51,126 nt of DNA from a bacterium (GTDB lineage: Bacteria; Campylobacterota; Campylobacteria; Campylobacterales; Sulfurimonadaceae): the NCBI GenBank assembly GCA_018824305.1, contig JAHJGM010000059.1, forward strand, positions 1 to 51,126, read 5' to 3'. Positions within the stretch are counted from its first letter, which is position 1. The number at the start of each line of letters is the position of its first letter. The notes below the pieces were generated by a model. It did no database searches. It saw only the letters and a list, made by a program, of their open reading frames with translations, and had not been told where the DNA came from. Position numbers and translations under genes: made by a program. This document shows positions 8,531-17,964 of this stretch, in pieces.

Positions 8531-9400
8531 ATGGAAGGATTAAAAAAACTTTTTTTACCCATTACAGCGACTATAGGCTTTATCCAAAACCACTTTAAAG
8601 CGATGGTATTTCTGCTTATCGTAGTATTGATATTTATGCCAAGAGGCGATGCTTCTTTGGTTCCTCACAATCTTGAGAAGATATCACTGGTCGGTCCTAT
8701 CATGGATATGACTGAAATCGTTCAAAAGATCGATGAAGCACGTTTGAATGACAGGGTAAAAGGTGTTTTACTTGTCGTAAACTCTCCCGGCGGTGCTGTC
8801 GCGCCTTCGATCGAAGTAGCATATGCGATAAAAAGGCTCAGAGAGAAAAAACCCGTAGTCGTCTATGCCAGCGGAACAATTGCAAGCGGCAGCTACTACT
8901 CATCTATCTGGGCGAACGAGATCATTGCTAATCCGGGCAGTATGGTCGGAAGCATCGGTGTTATCATGCAGGGAGCCAATCTCAGCGAAGTGATGCAAAA
9001 GATCGGTATCAAATCCCAAGTCGTGATGGCAGGAAAATACAAACAGCTTGGAACTGCCGATAGGGAATGGCTTCCGTATGAAAAAGATGAACTCAACAAA
9101 GTGATCCAAGACACTTACAATATGTTTGTGGCAGACGTTGCAACTGCAAGAGGACTGAAAATCGAAAATGCACCCGATTTTGCAAATGCACATATCTTTA
9201 CGGCGCATCAGGCAAAAGAGGTCGGGCTCATCGATAAGATCGGTGTAGGCTTTGATGCACAAGAGGATCTTATCCGTCTTTCAGGCGTTAAAACTCCTAT
9301 ATGGAACAAAGATGATCCGATGGATGAGTTTATCAAAAAACTCTCGGCTCAAACAGCCGTCACTCTCAATACCTATTTTCCGGCACTGACACTAAAATAA
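8531..9400 (+). CDS. sppA: signal peptide peptidase SppA
   Basis: SppA is a membrane-anchored serine protease that clears cleaved signal peptides. The short form here (289 residues) has one N-terminal transmembrane segment (about 22-38) and one protease domain with the ClpP/crotonase fold. The likely catalytic dyad is Ser119 (in ASGSYYSS) and Lys171 (in GKYKQLGTADRE). The motif VVNSPGGAVAPS (about 82-93) forms the oxyanion-side loop. It starts immediately after the mqnF stop, so the two are presumably co-transcribed. The same gene pair follows aroQ in C. jejuni, as I recall. Confidence 0.95.
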   Translation: MEGLKKLFLPITATIGFIQNHFKAMVFLLIVVLIFMPRGDASLVPHNLEKISLVGPIMDMTEIVQKIDEARLNDRVKGVLLVVNSPGGAVAPSIEVAYAIKRLREKKPVVVYASGTIASGSYYSSIWANEIIANPGSMVGSIGVIMQGANLSEVMQKIGIKSQVVMAGKYKQLGTADREWLPYEKDELNKVIQDTYNMFVADVATARGLKIENAPDFANAHIFTAHQAKEVGLIDKIGVGFDAQEDLIRLSGVKTPIWNKDDPMDEFIKKLSAQTAVTLNTYFPALTLK

Positions 9401-9415
9401 TTTAAAGAGGAATTT

Positions 9416-9751
9416 ATGGAAAATATTTTAGATGCATTTTTTGGTTCATGCACTTATCAATGGATATATTGGGGAATTGCATTAATTACAAGCATATTGT
9501 GGGTTATTGATTATCAAAAAGAAACTAAATATGAAGAAGAAGAAAAAAAAGAACAACAAAGCTGTTTTGTCAAATCTATGTGGTATTTTTCCGATTTTTT
9601 TGTTTCGTTTGTCGGATGGGTGAGTTTATACATCTTACTTTATGATATAAAAGAAGAAAAATTTGATAGTTTCAATATTTTTTTAGCAACAGTCGCAATT
9701 ATCTCTATAAGTGGTTACGGTTATAAATTATTTGAAAAACTAAAGGCATAA
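9416..9751 (+). CDS. small membrane protein of unknown function
   Basis: I do not recognise this 111-residue protein. It has three hydrophobic segments (about 15-32, 55-76 and 86-103). An acidic and lysine-rich loop (KETKYEEEEKKEQQ, about 37-50) lies between the first two. Two cysteines are near residues 12 and 49. AAAGAGG lies just before the ATG. Codon use looks more AT-rich than in sppA, 15 bp upstream, and it is absent from the C. jejuni arrangement I remember. It may be a recent arrival or a fast-evolving gene. It is followed by an inverted repeat. Confidence 0.7.
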   Translation: MENILDAFFGSCTYQWIYWGIALITSILWVIDYQKETKYEEEEKKEQQSCFVKSMWYFSDFFVSFVGWVSLYILLYDIKEEKFDSFNIFLATVAIISISGYGYKLFEKLKA

Positions 9752-9768
9752 AGCCACTTTCTTCAAAA

Positions 9769-9807
9769 AGTGACCAAACGTTGAATTTAATTACACTGTT
9801 GGTCACT
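9769..9807. terminator. inverted repeat between convergent genes
   Basis: AGTGACCAA (9769-9777) and TTGGTCACT (9799-9807) form a perfect 9-bp stem with a 21-base loop, in the 69-bp gap between the small membrane protein gene and the FmdE-domain gene. A smaller hairpin, CACTTT/AAAGTG (9755-9772), overlaps its left arm and would compete with it. There is no strong T-run on either side, so termination is only a suggestion. A bidirectional role would fit the convergent genes. Confidence 0.45.
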
Positions 9808-9820
9808 ACTTCTGAAAGCT

Positions 9821-10423
9821 CTAAAGTTCTACTACTTGTACGACCTGATCTATACAATCAACTACTATTTTTTTTACCCGTTCCTGCCAAAGTGTTCCGA
9901 ACTCTTTTATCTCATCTTTGGTAGCTTTGCCCTGCAGCATCGACTGCATCAGAGGCTGCATCTTTTCATCGGCTTTTACAGACGAGGGATCATAAAAAAC
10001 ATCTACGGATTTTCCCGTATCTACTCTTTTAAATCTGGCACTCGAACTTATCTGGGCATCAAAATTCATCAAAGAGTGGCGTGCAAATTTATTGTTCAGC
10101 CCTTTAAATCCGCTTTTATCCGTTGCTCCCGTAATGTGAGTCACGACATTGCCTATCACTCCTGCCACGCCCTCTTGCAGCGATTCTTTAAAGCTGACTT
10201 CTATCATCCCGCGCATCGGTATCTCATCTTTATAAAGTGCTTGCAGCGCTTTGTAGGTCATGATATATGCACCGCCGACGGTCGGACAGCTATGTCCCGC
10301 AGCTTTTACGATATCGAGATAGGTAAAAGTGACTTTGCCATCTGTAAATGTGCCCAAGACGTTTGACAACGGGTCTATCATCTCGATGCTTGCAACTTCG
10401 TCAAAAAACTTTGGATATTGCAT
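9821..10423 (-). CDS. FmdE-domain protein of unknown substrate
   Basis: The 200 residues resemble the FmdE domain named after subunit E of formylmethanofuran dehydrogenase. The hallmark is a His-x-Cys-Pro stretch (GHSCPTVGGAYIM, His44 and Cys46), a plausible metal site. SFKESLQEGVAGVIGNVVTHITGATDKSGF follows as a conserved-looking core. There is no zinc-ribbon tail, so this is the single-domain form. Bacteria in this group do not make methanofuran, so the real role is unknown. It follows xseA by 1 bp and closes the ylxR-infB operon. Confidence is high that it is a gene and moderate for the family. Confidence 0.72.
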   Translation of the reverse strand: MQYPKFFDEVASIEMIDPLSNVLGTFTDGKVTFTYLDIVKAAGHSCPTVGGAYIMTYKALQALYKDEIPMRGMIEVSFKESLQEGVAGVIGNVVTHITGATDKSGFKGLNNKFARHSLMNFDAQISSSARFKRVDTGKSVDVFYDPSSVKADEKMQPLMQSMLQGKATKDEIKEFGTLWQERVKKIVVDCIDQVVQVVEL

Positions 10424-10424
10424 C

Positions 10425-11675
10425 TTAGAACTCCTTTATCTGTATCACTTTTGAAGTGATTTTTAATTTGTCGTTCATCAGATCGAAACTTTCATCTACA
10501 TGTAAGGCCTCTAAAGAAGTCACTTTGCCATCTTTGCTTATCTGTGCAAAGCCGGAGACTATCCTGTTTTTCGGATTGTTAGAGAGCATATTTTCTTGCA
10601 GAGAAGCCAATCTGTTTTTCTTTTGAGAAAGGATACTCTGCATCTGCTGATAGAGTCTTACATGTAAAGGTTCTATCTCTCTTTTTAGAGTCTGAAGACG
10701 AAACATTATACTCTGCTCGAAGCGCTCTTTGTATTGACTTAGCTCAAGTTTTCTCTGTTTTATGCGTTCTTCTATGGAGTTTTGTTCATAAAGTTTTTTT
10801 ACATGTAAAAGCGACTGAGAATAGTTGTACATCTTTGCATCCACGGCATTGTTGTAACTTTGCATCAGTGAATCGATGTATTGATATAGTTCATTGACAT
10901 CGGGAAGGATCATCTGCATCGCTGCACTTGGTGTCGGCGCTCTGAGATCGGCTACAAAATCGGATATAAGCCAGTCTATCTCATGTCCGACGGCAGAGAC
11001 GACAGGTGTTTTGGCTTCAAAAATAGCATCCGCGACGATCTCTTCATTAAACGACCACAAGTCTTCTATGCTTCCGCCGCCGCGTCCTACGACGATCACG
11101 TCATATCCTTTTAAATCGCTTACATGTAAAGCTTCTACGATGCTCTGGGCACTGGCGTTGCCTTGAACCAAGACATCATAGATATCTATATCGATAAGTC
11201 TGTATCTTTGGTTTGCGACGCGGAGCATATCTTGAAGTGCTGCTCCCGTTGCAGAGGTGATAAGAGCTATGCGGCGCGGAAACTTTGGAAGCTCTTTTTT
11301 GCTCTCGGGATTAAAATACCCCTTATCAAAAAGTTTTTGTTTTAACTGCTCATAGGCAAGCGCAAGTGCGCCTTGACCTGAGGGTTCTATCATAAAACAG
11401 TTTATCTGGTACTCGCCTCTTGGTTTATACACAGTAACAGCACCGTCGAGTATGACTTTGAGCCCCTCTTCAAGATTAAAACGGAGTTTTGCCGCATTGC
11501 CCTTGAACATGACACATTTTATGGATGAATCTTTGTCTTTGAGTGTAAAATAGATGTGACCGCTGTTGTGAAAGGTGATGCGGGAGAGTTCACCCTCAAC
11601 AAAGACTCGGACAAAACTGCTCTCTAAAAGCGTCTTTATCTGTTCATTGAGCGATGAAACACTGAGGGTATTCAT
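10425..11675 (-). CDS. xseA: exodeoxyribonuclease VII large subunit
   Basis: XseA is the catalytic subunit of exonuclease VII, which degrades single-stranded DNA from both ends. The 416 residues start with an OB-fold domain (about 1-100, VRVFVEGELSRITFHNSGH). The catalytic domain follows, with VVGRGGGSIEDLWSFNEE and VVSAVGHEIDWLISDFVADLRAPTPSAA. A long coiled coil (about 260-370) binds the small subunit XseB, which is not in the window. Four copies of the TTACATGTAA-type palindrome lie inside the gene, each read as Leu-His-Val. It sits 1 bp after ubiE. Confidence 0.96.
   Translation of the reverse strand: MNTLSVSSLNEQIKTLLESSFVRVFVEGELSRITFHNSGHIYFTLKDKDSSIKCVMFKGNAAKLRFNLEEGLKVILDGAVTVYKPRGEYQINCFMIEPSGQGALALAYEQLKQKLFDKGYFNPESKKELPKFPRRIALITSATGAALQDMLRVANQRYRLIDIDIYDVLVQGNASAQSIVEALHVSDLKGYDVIVVGRGGGSIEDLWSFNEEIVADAIFEAKTPVVSAVGHEIDWLISDFVADLRAPTPSAAMQMILPDVNELYQYIDSLMQSYNNAVDAKMYNYSQSLLHVKKLYEQNSIEERIKQRKLELSQYKERFEQSIMFRLQTLKREIEPLHVRLYQQMQSILSQKKNRLASLQENMLSNNPKNRIVSGFAQISKDGKVTSLEALHVDESFDLMNDKLKITSKVIQIKEF
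10498..11129. repeat. cluster of TTACATGTAA palindromes in xseA
   Basis: Exact TTACATGTAA occurs at 10658-10667, 10799-10808 and 11120-11129, and a one-mismatch copy (CTACATGTAA) has its core ACATGT at 10498. The flanks are similar: CTTACATGTAAAG at two of the sites. All four are read in the frame TTA/CTA-CAT-GTA (Leu-His-Val) of xseA. Confidence 0.85.
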
Positions 11676-11676
11676 T

Positions 11677-12387
11677 TTATAATTTACGAGCGATTATCAG
11701 CGTAGAGATATCCATAGAAAAGCTTTGTGTATAAAGTATCTCAAAACCTGCATCTTTAAGCTCGTTTTGCATGTTTTCTACAGTAGAAAATGTCTCGATA
11801 GAGTTTGGAAGATACTCATACGCTTCAAGATTTTTAGAGATAAAGCCGCCCACTTTAGGAAGTATCCTGTTCATATAAAAATCTCTGATCTGTCCAAGAA
11901 GTGACGGGTTTTCATTTTTCATAAATTCAAGGATAACGACCAAACCGCTTTTTTTAAGAACACGGTTAAACTCTTTTAACGCTGCTTCTCTCTCGACAAC
12001 GTTTCTGATCCCGTACGTGATGCTGAGGATGTCTGCACTCTCGTTTTGTAAAGGGATCTCCGTTGCTTTTGCCGTATGGTATTCAAAATTTGGAAACTTT
12101 ACTTTTGCCACATCAAGCATCCCATTTGACGGGTCTACGCCGACGATCTTGCCCACTGCGATACCGCCCACTTGAGCCTGCTTTCTCCAGTAATCCATCA
12201 TATCGCCCGTGCCGCATGCGACATCGACGATCATATCGACACTGTCGCTGTCGTTGTAGCTGTAAGAGAGATCACACGCTTTTTTTCTCCAGCTTCTGTC
12301 AACACCCATGCTCATAACACGGTTTGCCGTGTCGTAAGTCGGAGCTATATCATCAAACATCGATACAATTTTTTCCTGTTTTTCCAT
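11677..12387 (-). CDS. ubiE: demethylmenaquinone methyltransferase UbiE/MenG
   Basis: This SAM-dependent methyltransferase adds the ring methyl group in the last step of menaquinone synthesis. The 236 residues show the N-terminal family start FDDIAPTYDTANRVMSMGVDRSWRKKA and the SAM-binding motif I VDVACGTGDMMDYW. VDPSNGMLDVAKVKF, SITYGIRNVVEREAALKEFNRVLKKSGLVVILEF and IETFSTVENMQNELKDAGF complete the signature. With a futalosine-route gene in the window and no ubiquinone genes visible, menaquinone is the likely substrate. It lies 14 bp after ribD. Confidence 0.95.
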   Translation of the reverse strand: MEKQEKIVSMFDDIAPTYDTANRVMSMGVDRSWRKKACDLSYSYNDSDSVDMIVDVACGTGDMMDYWRKQAQVGGIAVGKIVGVDPSNGMLDVAKVKFPNFEYHTAKATEIPLQNESADILSITYGIRNVVEREAALKEFNRVLKKSGLVVILEFMKNENPSLLGQIRDFYMNRILPKVGGFISKNLEAYEYLPNSIETFSTVENMQNELKDAGFEILYTQSFSMDISTLIIARKL

Positions 12388-12401
12388 TCATAAACCTTAA
12401 A

Positions 12402-13409
12402 TTATTTTAGTTTCATCCATAGCAATATATCATCGGATATTTTGTCTACATGTAAGAGTTCAAAGTTGTCATCTTCATTATTGAAACGTATTTTACCACC
12501 ACTTTTGGCTGAGACAAAACTCAAATAGTAATCTACATGATTTTTACTGAGTTTGAACATATTTGACCCACCTTCGATCAAAATACATCTGTAATCCGCC
12601 AACTTATCAAAGTTCTCTTCGATCATCACTTTTCTATTTGGCACATGAAACAGCGGGATCGTTTTATCAAACTCTTTGCTGCGGGAGACGATAAGAACAT
12701 CCGGTGCTTTTCCCTCACACAATCTCGCATCAAGTGTAGGTCTGTCGCATCTGACCGTTTCTCCGCCCACAACGATGAGATCACACACATCACGCATCTT
12801 ATGAACGAGTGTTCTTGATTCCTGTGAGCTTATCGTACCCCCATCGATCGTACCGTCAAGTCTCTGTGCCCACTTAAAAAAAACGAATCTTCCATCACTC
12901 CATTTTAAAAACGGGGCTAAAAGTGCATCACCCCTTACATGTAAAGATGAAAACTCGACTTTTGCACCCGAAGCTGCAACAATCTCTTGACCGCCTTTGG
13001 CTTTTTGGCTTTCATCGGCAGTCGCAATGACGACTCTTTTTACACCCAAATGAGAGATGAGATTTGCACAAGAAGGAGTCTTGCCCTCATGCCCACACGG
13101 CTCCAGCGTTACATGTAAAGTACAGTTTTTAAAACATCCATTATGATTTTTCAAAAGATACTCATGTATTTCGTATGAAGATGTTAAAGAGAGGATTTTT
13201 TTATCGTTTGTGAGTTTAAAGTAAGCCGATTGAAGGGCTAAGACCTCTGCATGAGGCCCGCCTGATTTTTTATGTGCTTCTACGGCTAAGAGTTCATTGT
13301 CATTGTTAACAACTGCACATCCGACCGCTGGATTTGGATAAGTAAGAATTTGTGATCCCCACGCTTCAGCGAGCGCTAGATCCATAAAAAAATTATCGTC
13401 GATTACCAT
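12402..13409 (-). CDS. ribD: bifunctional riboflavin deaminase/reductase RibD
   Basis: RibD deaminates 2,5-diamino-6-ribosylamino-pyrimidinone phosphate and then reduces the ribosyl side chain in riboflavin synthesis. The N-terminal deaminase domain has the zinc-site motifs PHAEVLAL (His and catalytic Glu) and EPCGHEGKTPSC (two Cys). The C-terminal reductase domain (about 170-335) has FFKWAQRLDGTIDG and VGGETVRCDRPTLDAR. At 335 residues it is slightly shorter than usual, and the deaminase domain carries an insert between the two zinc motifs. Three TTACATGTAA-type palindromes lie inside. It overlaps the rimP stop by 7 bp. Confidence 0.95.
   Translation of the reverse strand: MVIDDNFFMDLALAEAWGSQILTYPNPAVGCAVVNNDNELLAVEAHKKSGGPHAEVLALQSAYFKLTNDKKILSLTSSYEIHEYLLKNHNGCFKNCTLHVTLEPCGHEGKTPSCANLISHLGVKRVVIATADESQKAKGGQEIVAASGAKVEFSSLHVRGDALLAPFLKWSDGRFVFFKWAQRLDGTIDGGTISSQESRTLVHKMRDVCDLIVVGGETVRCDRPTLDARLCEGKAPDVLIVSRSKEFDKTIPLFHVPNRKVMIEENFDKLADYRCILIEGGSNMFKLSKNHVDYYLSFVSAKSGGKIRFNNEDDNFELLHVDKISDDILLWMKLK
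12446..13118. repeat. cluster of TTACATGTAA palindromes in ribD
   Basis: Exact copies lie at 12935-12944 (extended to CTTACATGTAAAG) and 13109-13118, and a one-mismatch CTACATGTAA has its core ACATGT at 12448. All are read as Leu-His-Val in ribD. Confidence 0.85.
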
Positions 13410-13837
13410 TCAAAATAGGTACGTGCTTTTACTACGTCACTAAAAGGTATAACGACCTCTTCATGATCTACCTTAAGGTAAAGGTTGCCATCTAGCACAC
13501 CTTTTAAGACACCGCTTATTTTCTCTTTTGCTCTTGTTGTGATACTTACTTTTTCACCTATCGAGTTTTCAAAATTCTCTAATTTTACTAGTTTTCTCTC
13601 GATACCCGGTGTTCCCACTTCAAGTCTGTATTCACCAGAGACAGGCGGAGTAACATCTAGCAAGGGATTGATTAGATGCGTTATCTCGACACATCTGTCT
13701 AGGTTTACACCCTTACCCTCTTTGTCTTTTACGCTTACTCTAAAGATAGTCTCGCCGTTTTCACTTGTGATCACTGTGTCATACAGCATCAGTCCGACAG
13801 ATTCTACTATTGATTTGATATCAGTTTCAAGACTCAT
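13403..13837 (-). CDS. rimP: ribosome maturation factor RimP
   Basis: RimP assists assembly of the 30S subunit. The 144 residues contain the conserved VEITHLINPLLDVTPPVSGEYRLEVGTPGIERKL stretch (about 46-80, written here across two motifs). A C-terminal SH3-like domain begins with ENFENSIGEKVSITTRAKEK. The gene overlaps both neighbours slightly (rbfA by 11 bp, ribD by 7 bp), as expected in the infB-rbfA-rimP cluster. In many bacteria rimP comes first in this cluster; here it follows rbfA. Confidence 0.94.
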   Translation of the reverse strand: MSLETDIKSIVESVGLMLYDTVITSENGETIFRVSVKDKEGKGVNLDRCVEITHLINPLLDVTPPVSGEYRLEVGTPGIERKLVKLENFENSIGEKVSITTRAKEKISGVLKGVLDGNLYLKVDHEEVVIPFSDVVKARTYFEW

Positions 13838-14192
13838 GTTTGCCCTCTTTTTCTATACGTTTAAAAAGATCTTCTATACTTTGGCTTTTTTCCAACTGGT
13901 CGTCAAAAACAAATGTCAGCTTTGGAGATTTGAACCATCCCTGATCTTTTAAGCAGTACTCTTCGATGATCGGAGCGACTTTTTTAAACTGCTTTACATA
14001 AAAAGCTTTTTCCTCTTCAGTAAAAACATTAGGGTCTATATAGACCTTTGCATCACTTCTACCGCGAGAACATTTTACTTCCACAACATCAAGTTCATGC
14101 ATTCTTGCATCGTTTAATGAGCTGAGAGCTTCAGGGATCAACTCCTGAAGAATCGACTCCGTACGTTTTACTTTTATCTCAGCCGGATTCAC
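13827..14192 (-). CDS. rbfA: ribosome-binding factor A
   Basis: RbfA binds 16S rRNA late in 30S assembly and is needed for maturation of the 5' end. The 121 residues begin with the typical [17 protein letters not shown] helix and continue with a KH-like fold ([19 protein letters not shown], about 36-54). A charged C-terminal tail follows. It overlaps the infB stop by four bases (14189-14192) and the rimP start by 11 bp, which indicates translational coupling of the three genes. Confidence 0.92.
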   Translation of the reverse strand: MNPAEIKVKRTESILQELIPEALSSLNDARMHELDVVEVKCSRGRSDAKVYIDPNVFTEEEKAFYVKQFKKVAPIIEEYCLKDQGWFKSPKLTFVFDDQLEKSQSIEDLFKRIEKEGKHES

Positions 14193-16792
14193 AGAGAAAC
14201 CTTATCCTCTTTTTTCGTGAATGTCTCGATCACATCGCCTTTGAGAACATCATCGTAACCTTTGATAACAACACCACACTCATAACCGTTACCGATCTCT
14301 GCGACATCGTCTTTAAAGCGTTTGAGTGAAGTAAGCTCACCCTCAAATACAACAACACCATCACGAATGACACGAACAAGTCCGCCACGTACAAGCTTAC
14401 CGTCAACAACCACACATCCTGCGACCATTCCGCCTTTTGGAATCTTAAATGTATCACGGACTTCTGCTTGTCCTGTGTTTACCTCAGTAAATTTAGGAGA
14501 CATCATACCTGTCAACATTCCCGTAATATCATCGATCAACTGATAGATGACAGAGTAGGTTCTGATATCGACACCTTTTTGTTTTGCACTTGCTTTAACG
14601 ATACCCGTCGGACGTACATTAAATCCGATAAGTGCCGTGTTTTGACTGTTTGCAACCAGTTCGACATCGTTTTCAGTGATCCCGCCCACGCCGCTAGAGA
14701 TAATATCTACTTTGACTTCATCGTTACGAAGTTCAGACAGTGCCCCGCGAATCGCTTCAAGAGAACCGTGAACATCGGTTTTAAGTACGATTTTAAGAGT
14801 TTTGAGTCTTCCCTCTGCAATAAGTGAAGTAAGCTCGTCAAGAGTCGTTTTCGTAGAGTGTGAAAGCTCTTTACGTCTTTCATATTCATAACGTTTTTGA
14901 GCATATTCACGTGCCTCTTTATCAGAGTTCATCGCTATCATAGTCTCGCCAGCTGAAGGAACTTCATTTAGACCTACAACAACTGCCGTATGACTTGGTT
15001 TTAGCTCTTTGATCTGTGCTTTTTTATCATCGATCATCGCTTTTACACGTCCATATGATTGACCACAAACAACGTAATCACCCACTCTTAAAGTACCGTT
15101 TTGAACGATTACTGTAGCGACAGGTCCGCGTCCTTTTTCTAAAGAACTCTCTACTACAACCGCTTTTGCATTTGTCTCTTCATTGGCTTTTAGTTCTAAC
15201 ACTTCGGCAGTTAAAAGGATGTTCTCCAAAAGTTCATCTATCCCCTCGCCTTTTTTAGCAGACATAGGGATAAACTCGATATCTCCGCCCCAATCCACAG
15301 GATTAAGACCCTTTTCTGCCATCTGCGCTTTTACCATGTCAGGATTAGCGTTTTCTTTATCCATTTTGTTTAATGCGACTATGATAGGCACACCTGAATC
15401 TTTTGCTATTTTTATAGCCTCAAGTGTTTGAGGTTTTACACCATCATCAGCAGCAACGACAATAACGATAATATCTGTCAGATTCGCTCCGCGTTGACGC
15501 ATTGAACTAAATGCAGCGTGACCTGGAGTATCTAAGAATGTGATCCATTTGCCGTTTTGTTTTACTGTATATGCACCGATATGCTGAGTGATCCCGCCGG
15601 CTTCACCAGCTGCTACTTTTGCACTACGAATTGCATCTAAAAGTGATGTTTTACCATGGTCAACGTGTCCCATAATCGTAATGACAGCAGGACGTTCAAC
15701 TAAGTTTTCATCACTCTCTATCACTTCTTCTTCATAATTTTCTTCATAGTTAAAAGCATCTTTAGGGTCAATTGTCGTTACCTCGACGCCAAACTCTTCA
15801 GCCAAGATCTCGATCTCGTCTTTGCCGAGAAAGTCATTTTTAGTCATCATCATACCAAGATCAAATAGAACTTTGATGATATCTATCATAGGACGATTGA
15901 TCTTCTCTGCAAACTCATAGACACGAATATCTTCCGGGATCTCAACATGCGTTACGATCTCATCAGATACTTTGTCTTTTATATATTTTTTACGTTTATC
16001 ACGTGATACTTTACGCTGTTTTGGTGCACCTGCTTTTTTGCCGGAATTTCTTCCGATAGGTTTTGGTGTTTTTGGTTTTTTAGGCTCATCGATCTTGATC
16101 TCGTTCATCGTCGATGCATTTAAATCGACCAAAACAACTTCATCATCATCATAATCCATAGAAAGTTCGCTTAGACTCTCACCAAAGATATCCAGTTTCA
16201 TCCCGCCGGATTGTTTTTTGCCTGTTGTTACCGATACGGCAGCTTTGTTTTTCTTTTTACGAGAATTTAATTCAGCTAAAGCTTCAGCACTCATCTTGCC
16301 GTAGTTAGAGACTGATTTTACAAAGTTATCGTCTTGTGCATCCGATTTAAGCTCTTCTTCGACTTTTGGTTTTTTCTTTTTAACGATTTTTAGACCCGAT
16401 GTCTTTACCGGAGCTGCCATAGTTATAGGCATTTTCTTTTCATCTTTTTTCGACTCGACCTCTACAGACGCCTCATCTTCTTTCACTTGCGACAATACTG
16501 ATTTTTCTTCAGGTTTAGCGTGTGCGACAACCTTAGCTGCACTCTTAGGTTCGACATCTTTTGTAACTTCTTTATTTGTATCATTAACAGTAGATGCTGC
16601 TTTAGGTGCTTCTGTTTTCACTTCGCTTTCAGCACCGTTCATAATATAGTTTACTATCTTTTCAGCTTCTTCCATCGATACCGTACTTGATGCTGTTTTA
16701 AGGTCAAGACCCATATCTGTTGCTTTTTTAACAACTTCTTTAGATGTAACTCCAAGTTCTTTTGCTATTTCGTGTACTCTAACTTTTTCCAT
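14189..16792 (-). CDS. infB: translation initiation factor IF-2
   Basis: IF-2 is the GTPase that places initiator tRNA on the ribosome. The 867 residues have an IF2_N helical domain (about 1-50) and a long charged linker rich in Lys, Glu and Ala (about 55-270). A second IF2_N-like domain (about 280-340) leads to the G domain with GHVDHGKT (375-382), DTPGHAAF and NKMDK. The beta-barrel and C-terminal initiator-tRNA domains follow. ylxR overlaps its start by 14 bp and rbfA its stop by 4 bp, forming the usual translation-factor cluster. Confidence 0.98.
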   Translation of the reverse strand: MEKVRVHEIAKELGVTSKEVVKKATDMGLDLKTASSTVSMEEAEKIVNYIMNGAESEVKTEAPKAASTVNDTNKEVTKDVEPKSAAKVVAHAKPEEKSVLSQVKEDEASVEVESKKDEKKMPITMAAPVKTSGLKIVKKKKPKVEEELKSDAQDDNFVKSVSNYGKMSAEALAELNSRKKKNKAAVSVTTGKKQSGGMKLDIFGESLSELSMDYDDDEVVLVDLNASTMNEIKIDEPKKPKTPKPIGRNSGKKAGAPKQRKVSRDKRKKYIKDKVSDEIVTHVEIPEDIRVYEFAEKINRPMIDIIKVLFDLGMMMTKNDFLGKDEIEILAEEFGVEVTTIDPKDAFNYEENYEEEVIESDENLVERPAVITIMGHVDHGKTSLLDAIRSAKVAAGEAGGITQHIGAYTVKQNGKWITFLDTPGHAAFSSMRQRGANLTDIIVIVVAADDGVKPQTLEAIKIAKDSGVPIIVALNKMDKENANPDMVKAQMAEKGLNPVDWGGDIEFIPMSAKKGEGIDELLENILLTAEVLELKANEETNAKAVVVESSLEKGRGPVATVIVQNGTLRVGDYVVCGQSYGRVKAMIDDKKAQIKELKPSHTAVVVGLNEVPSAGETMIAMNSDKEAREYAQKRYEYERRKELSHSTKTTLDELTSLIAEGRLKTLKIVLKTDVHGSLEAIRGALSELRNDEVKVDIISSGVGGITENDVELVANSQNTALIGFNVRPTGIVKASAKQKGVDIRTYSVIYQLIDDITGMLTGMMSPKFTEVNTGQAEVRDTFKIPKGGMVAGCVVVDGKLVRGGLVRVIRDGVVVFEGELTSLKRFKDDVAEIGNGYECGVVIKGYDDVLKGDVIETFTKKEDKVSL

Positions 16793-17042
16793 TCTGAGCT
16801 ATGATCTCCTTTAACTGGTTAGACAAACTTGCCATATCACCTATTTTACATTGTCGCATCAATGATTTAACGACTTTATTTTCATTTTTCAAACACTCTT
16901 GGCAAAGATAAAAACTTCGACCATGATTTGAATAATGTTGTAGTGACTTATCCACACATCTCAAACGTAATAATACATCCTGCGAGAACCTAGTTCTGCA
17001 AGTTATACACATTCGAGTTGGATTGCTGTAAATTTTCGGCAT
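16779..17042 (-). CDS. ylxR: YlxR-family (DUF448) protein
   Basis: The 87 residues match the YlxR family that precedes infB in many bacteria. The cysteine motif MCITCRTRF (about 11-19) is followed by [21 protein letters not shown] and the terminal helix. YlxR is thought to bind RNA and has been linked to gene regulation and RNase P in other phyla. Its role here is inferred from position. There is no clear ribosome-binding site before the ATG. TATAAT almost touches the start (minus-strand GATATAATG), so the transcript may be nearly leaderless or begin further upstream in thrB. Confidence 0.88.
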   Translation of the reverse strand: MPKIYSNPTRMCITCRTRFSQDVLLRLRCVDKSLQHYSNHGRSFYLCQECLKNENKVVKSLMRQCKIGDMASLSNQLKEIIAQNGKS

Positions 17043-17074
17043 TATATCTTAATATTACTTCAATTTTCTATAAA

Positions 17075-17956
17075 CTAACGTTCTACAACGAGACCGTTAT
17101 TGTCAAAATCCAAACATTTGACCTCATATTCCGGAAACTTTTGCTTAAACCTATTTGTCAAAGCTGCAGCATCTTGATCATATACCATTGAGAAAAATGT
17201 CGAACCGCTTCCTGAGAGCGTACTCATCAAAGCACCGCTGTCATAAGCCAACTTTTGTATCGTAAAAAGTTCAGGCATCATCTTCATACGTATCTTTTGG
17301 TGAAACCTGTCTTGCGTAGAGAGACGTAGCATCTCCCAATCCTCATTAAAAAATGCCGCGACCGTGACTGCCGTATGAGAAAGATTATAGACTGCATTCT
17401 CTTTTGAATACGATTTTGGCAAAAGTGTTCTTGATTTTGACGTATTGATCGGTTTGTTCGGTATGACAACAACCGCTTTTAAATAGTCCGGCATATGTTT
17501 TTTTTGTGAAAAGACCTTGTTTTTCTCAATCGTCGCTGCATTGAATCCGCCCATTACTGCCGGAGTGATATTATCCGGATGAGATTCATACGTCAGAGCA
17601 TGGTTGAGTATTCTTCTGTCTGAGACTCTTACCCCCGCTGCTTCGTGCGCAGTCGAGATGGCGCTTACGATCACCGCCGATGAGCTGCCAAGTCCTCTTG
17701 ACATAGGGATTTGATTGTGAAACGTAAACTTGAAGTTTTGCTTTTTCTCTGTCAAGCGTGCATAATGCTCATTAAATATACTTACAAAAAGATTGTTTCC
17801 CTTTAATCTAGGGTTGTTTGCTCCCTCACCCTTTATAGCAATGCTAAAAAACTTCGATGGATGAAACTCAACCACATTTCTAAGATCAACGGCAAGCCCG
17901 AGTGAATCAAATCCCGGTCCTAGGTTCGCACTTGTTGCTGGTACGCTAATTGTCAC
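17075..17956 (-). CDS. thrB: homoserine kinase ThrB
   Basis: ThrB phosphorylates homoserine on the route to threonine. It is a GHMP kinase of 293 residues. The N-terminus [19 protein letters not shown] is the family start, [16 protein letters not shown] (about 88-104) is the ATP-binding GHMP motif, and [12 protein letters not shown] near residue 250 is the third motif. It follows the tsaB-like gene by 8 bp. The order lpxC-tsaB-thrB-ylxR-infB is, as I recall, the same as in C. jejuni. Confidence 0.96.
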   Translation of the reverse strand: MTISVPATSANLGPGFDSLGLAVDLRNVVEFHPSKFFSIAIKGEGANNPRLKGNNLFVSIFNEHYARLTEKKQNFKFTFHNQIPMSRGLGSSSAVIVSAISTAHEAAGVRVSDRRILNHALTYESHPDNITPAVMGGFNAATIEKNKVFSQKKHMPDYLKAVVVIPNKPINTSKSRTLLPKSYSKENAVYNLSHTAVTVAAFFNEDWEMLRLSTQDRFHQKIRMKMMPELFTIQKLAYDSGALMSTLSGSGSTFFSMVYDQDAAALTNRFKQKFPEYEVKCLDFDNNGLVVER

Positions 17957-17964
17957 TTTTTTCC

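Noticed and set aside
9836-10366. 176-codon open frame on the plus strand opposite the FmdE gene
   Set aside because: The translation is rich in Phe, Tyr, His and Cys without domain pattern, which is typical of an antisense shadow.
14468-14827. 119-codon open frame opposite infB
   Set aside because: It lies wholly inside infB, whose protein motifs are unambiguous, and has no plausible start signals.
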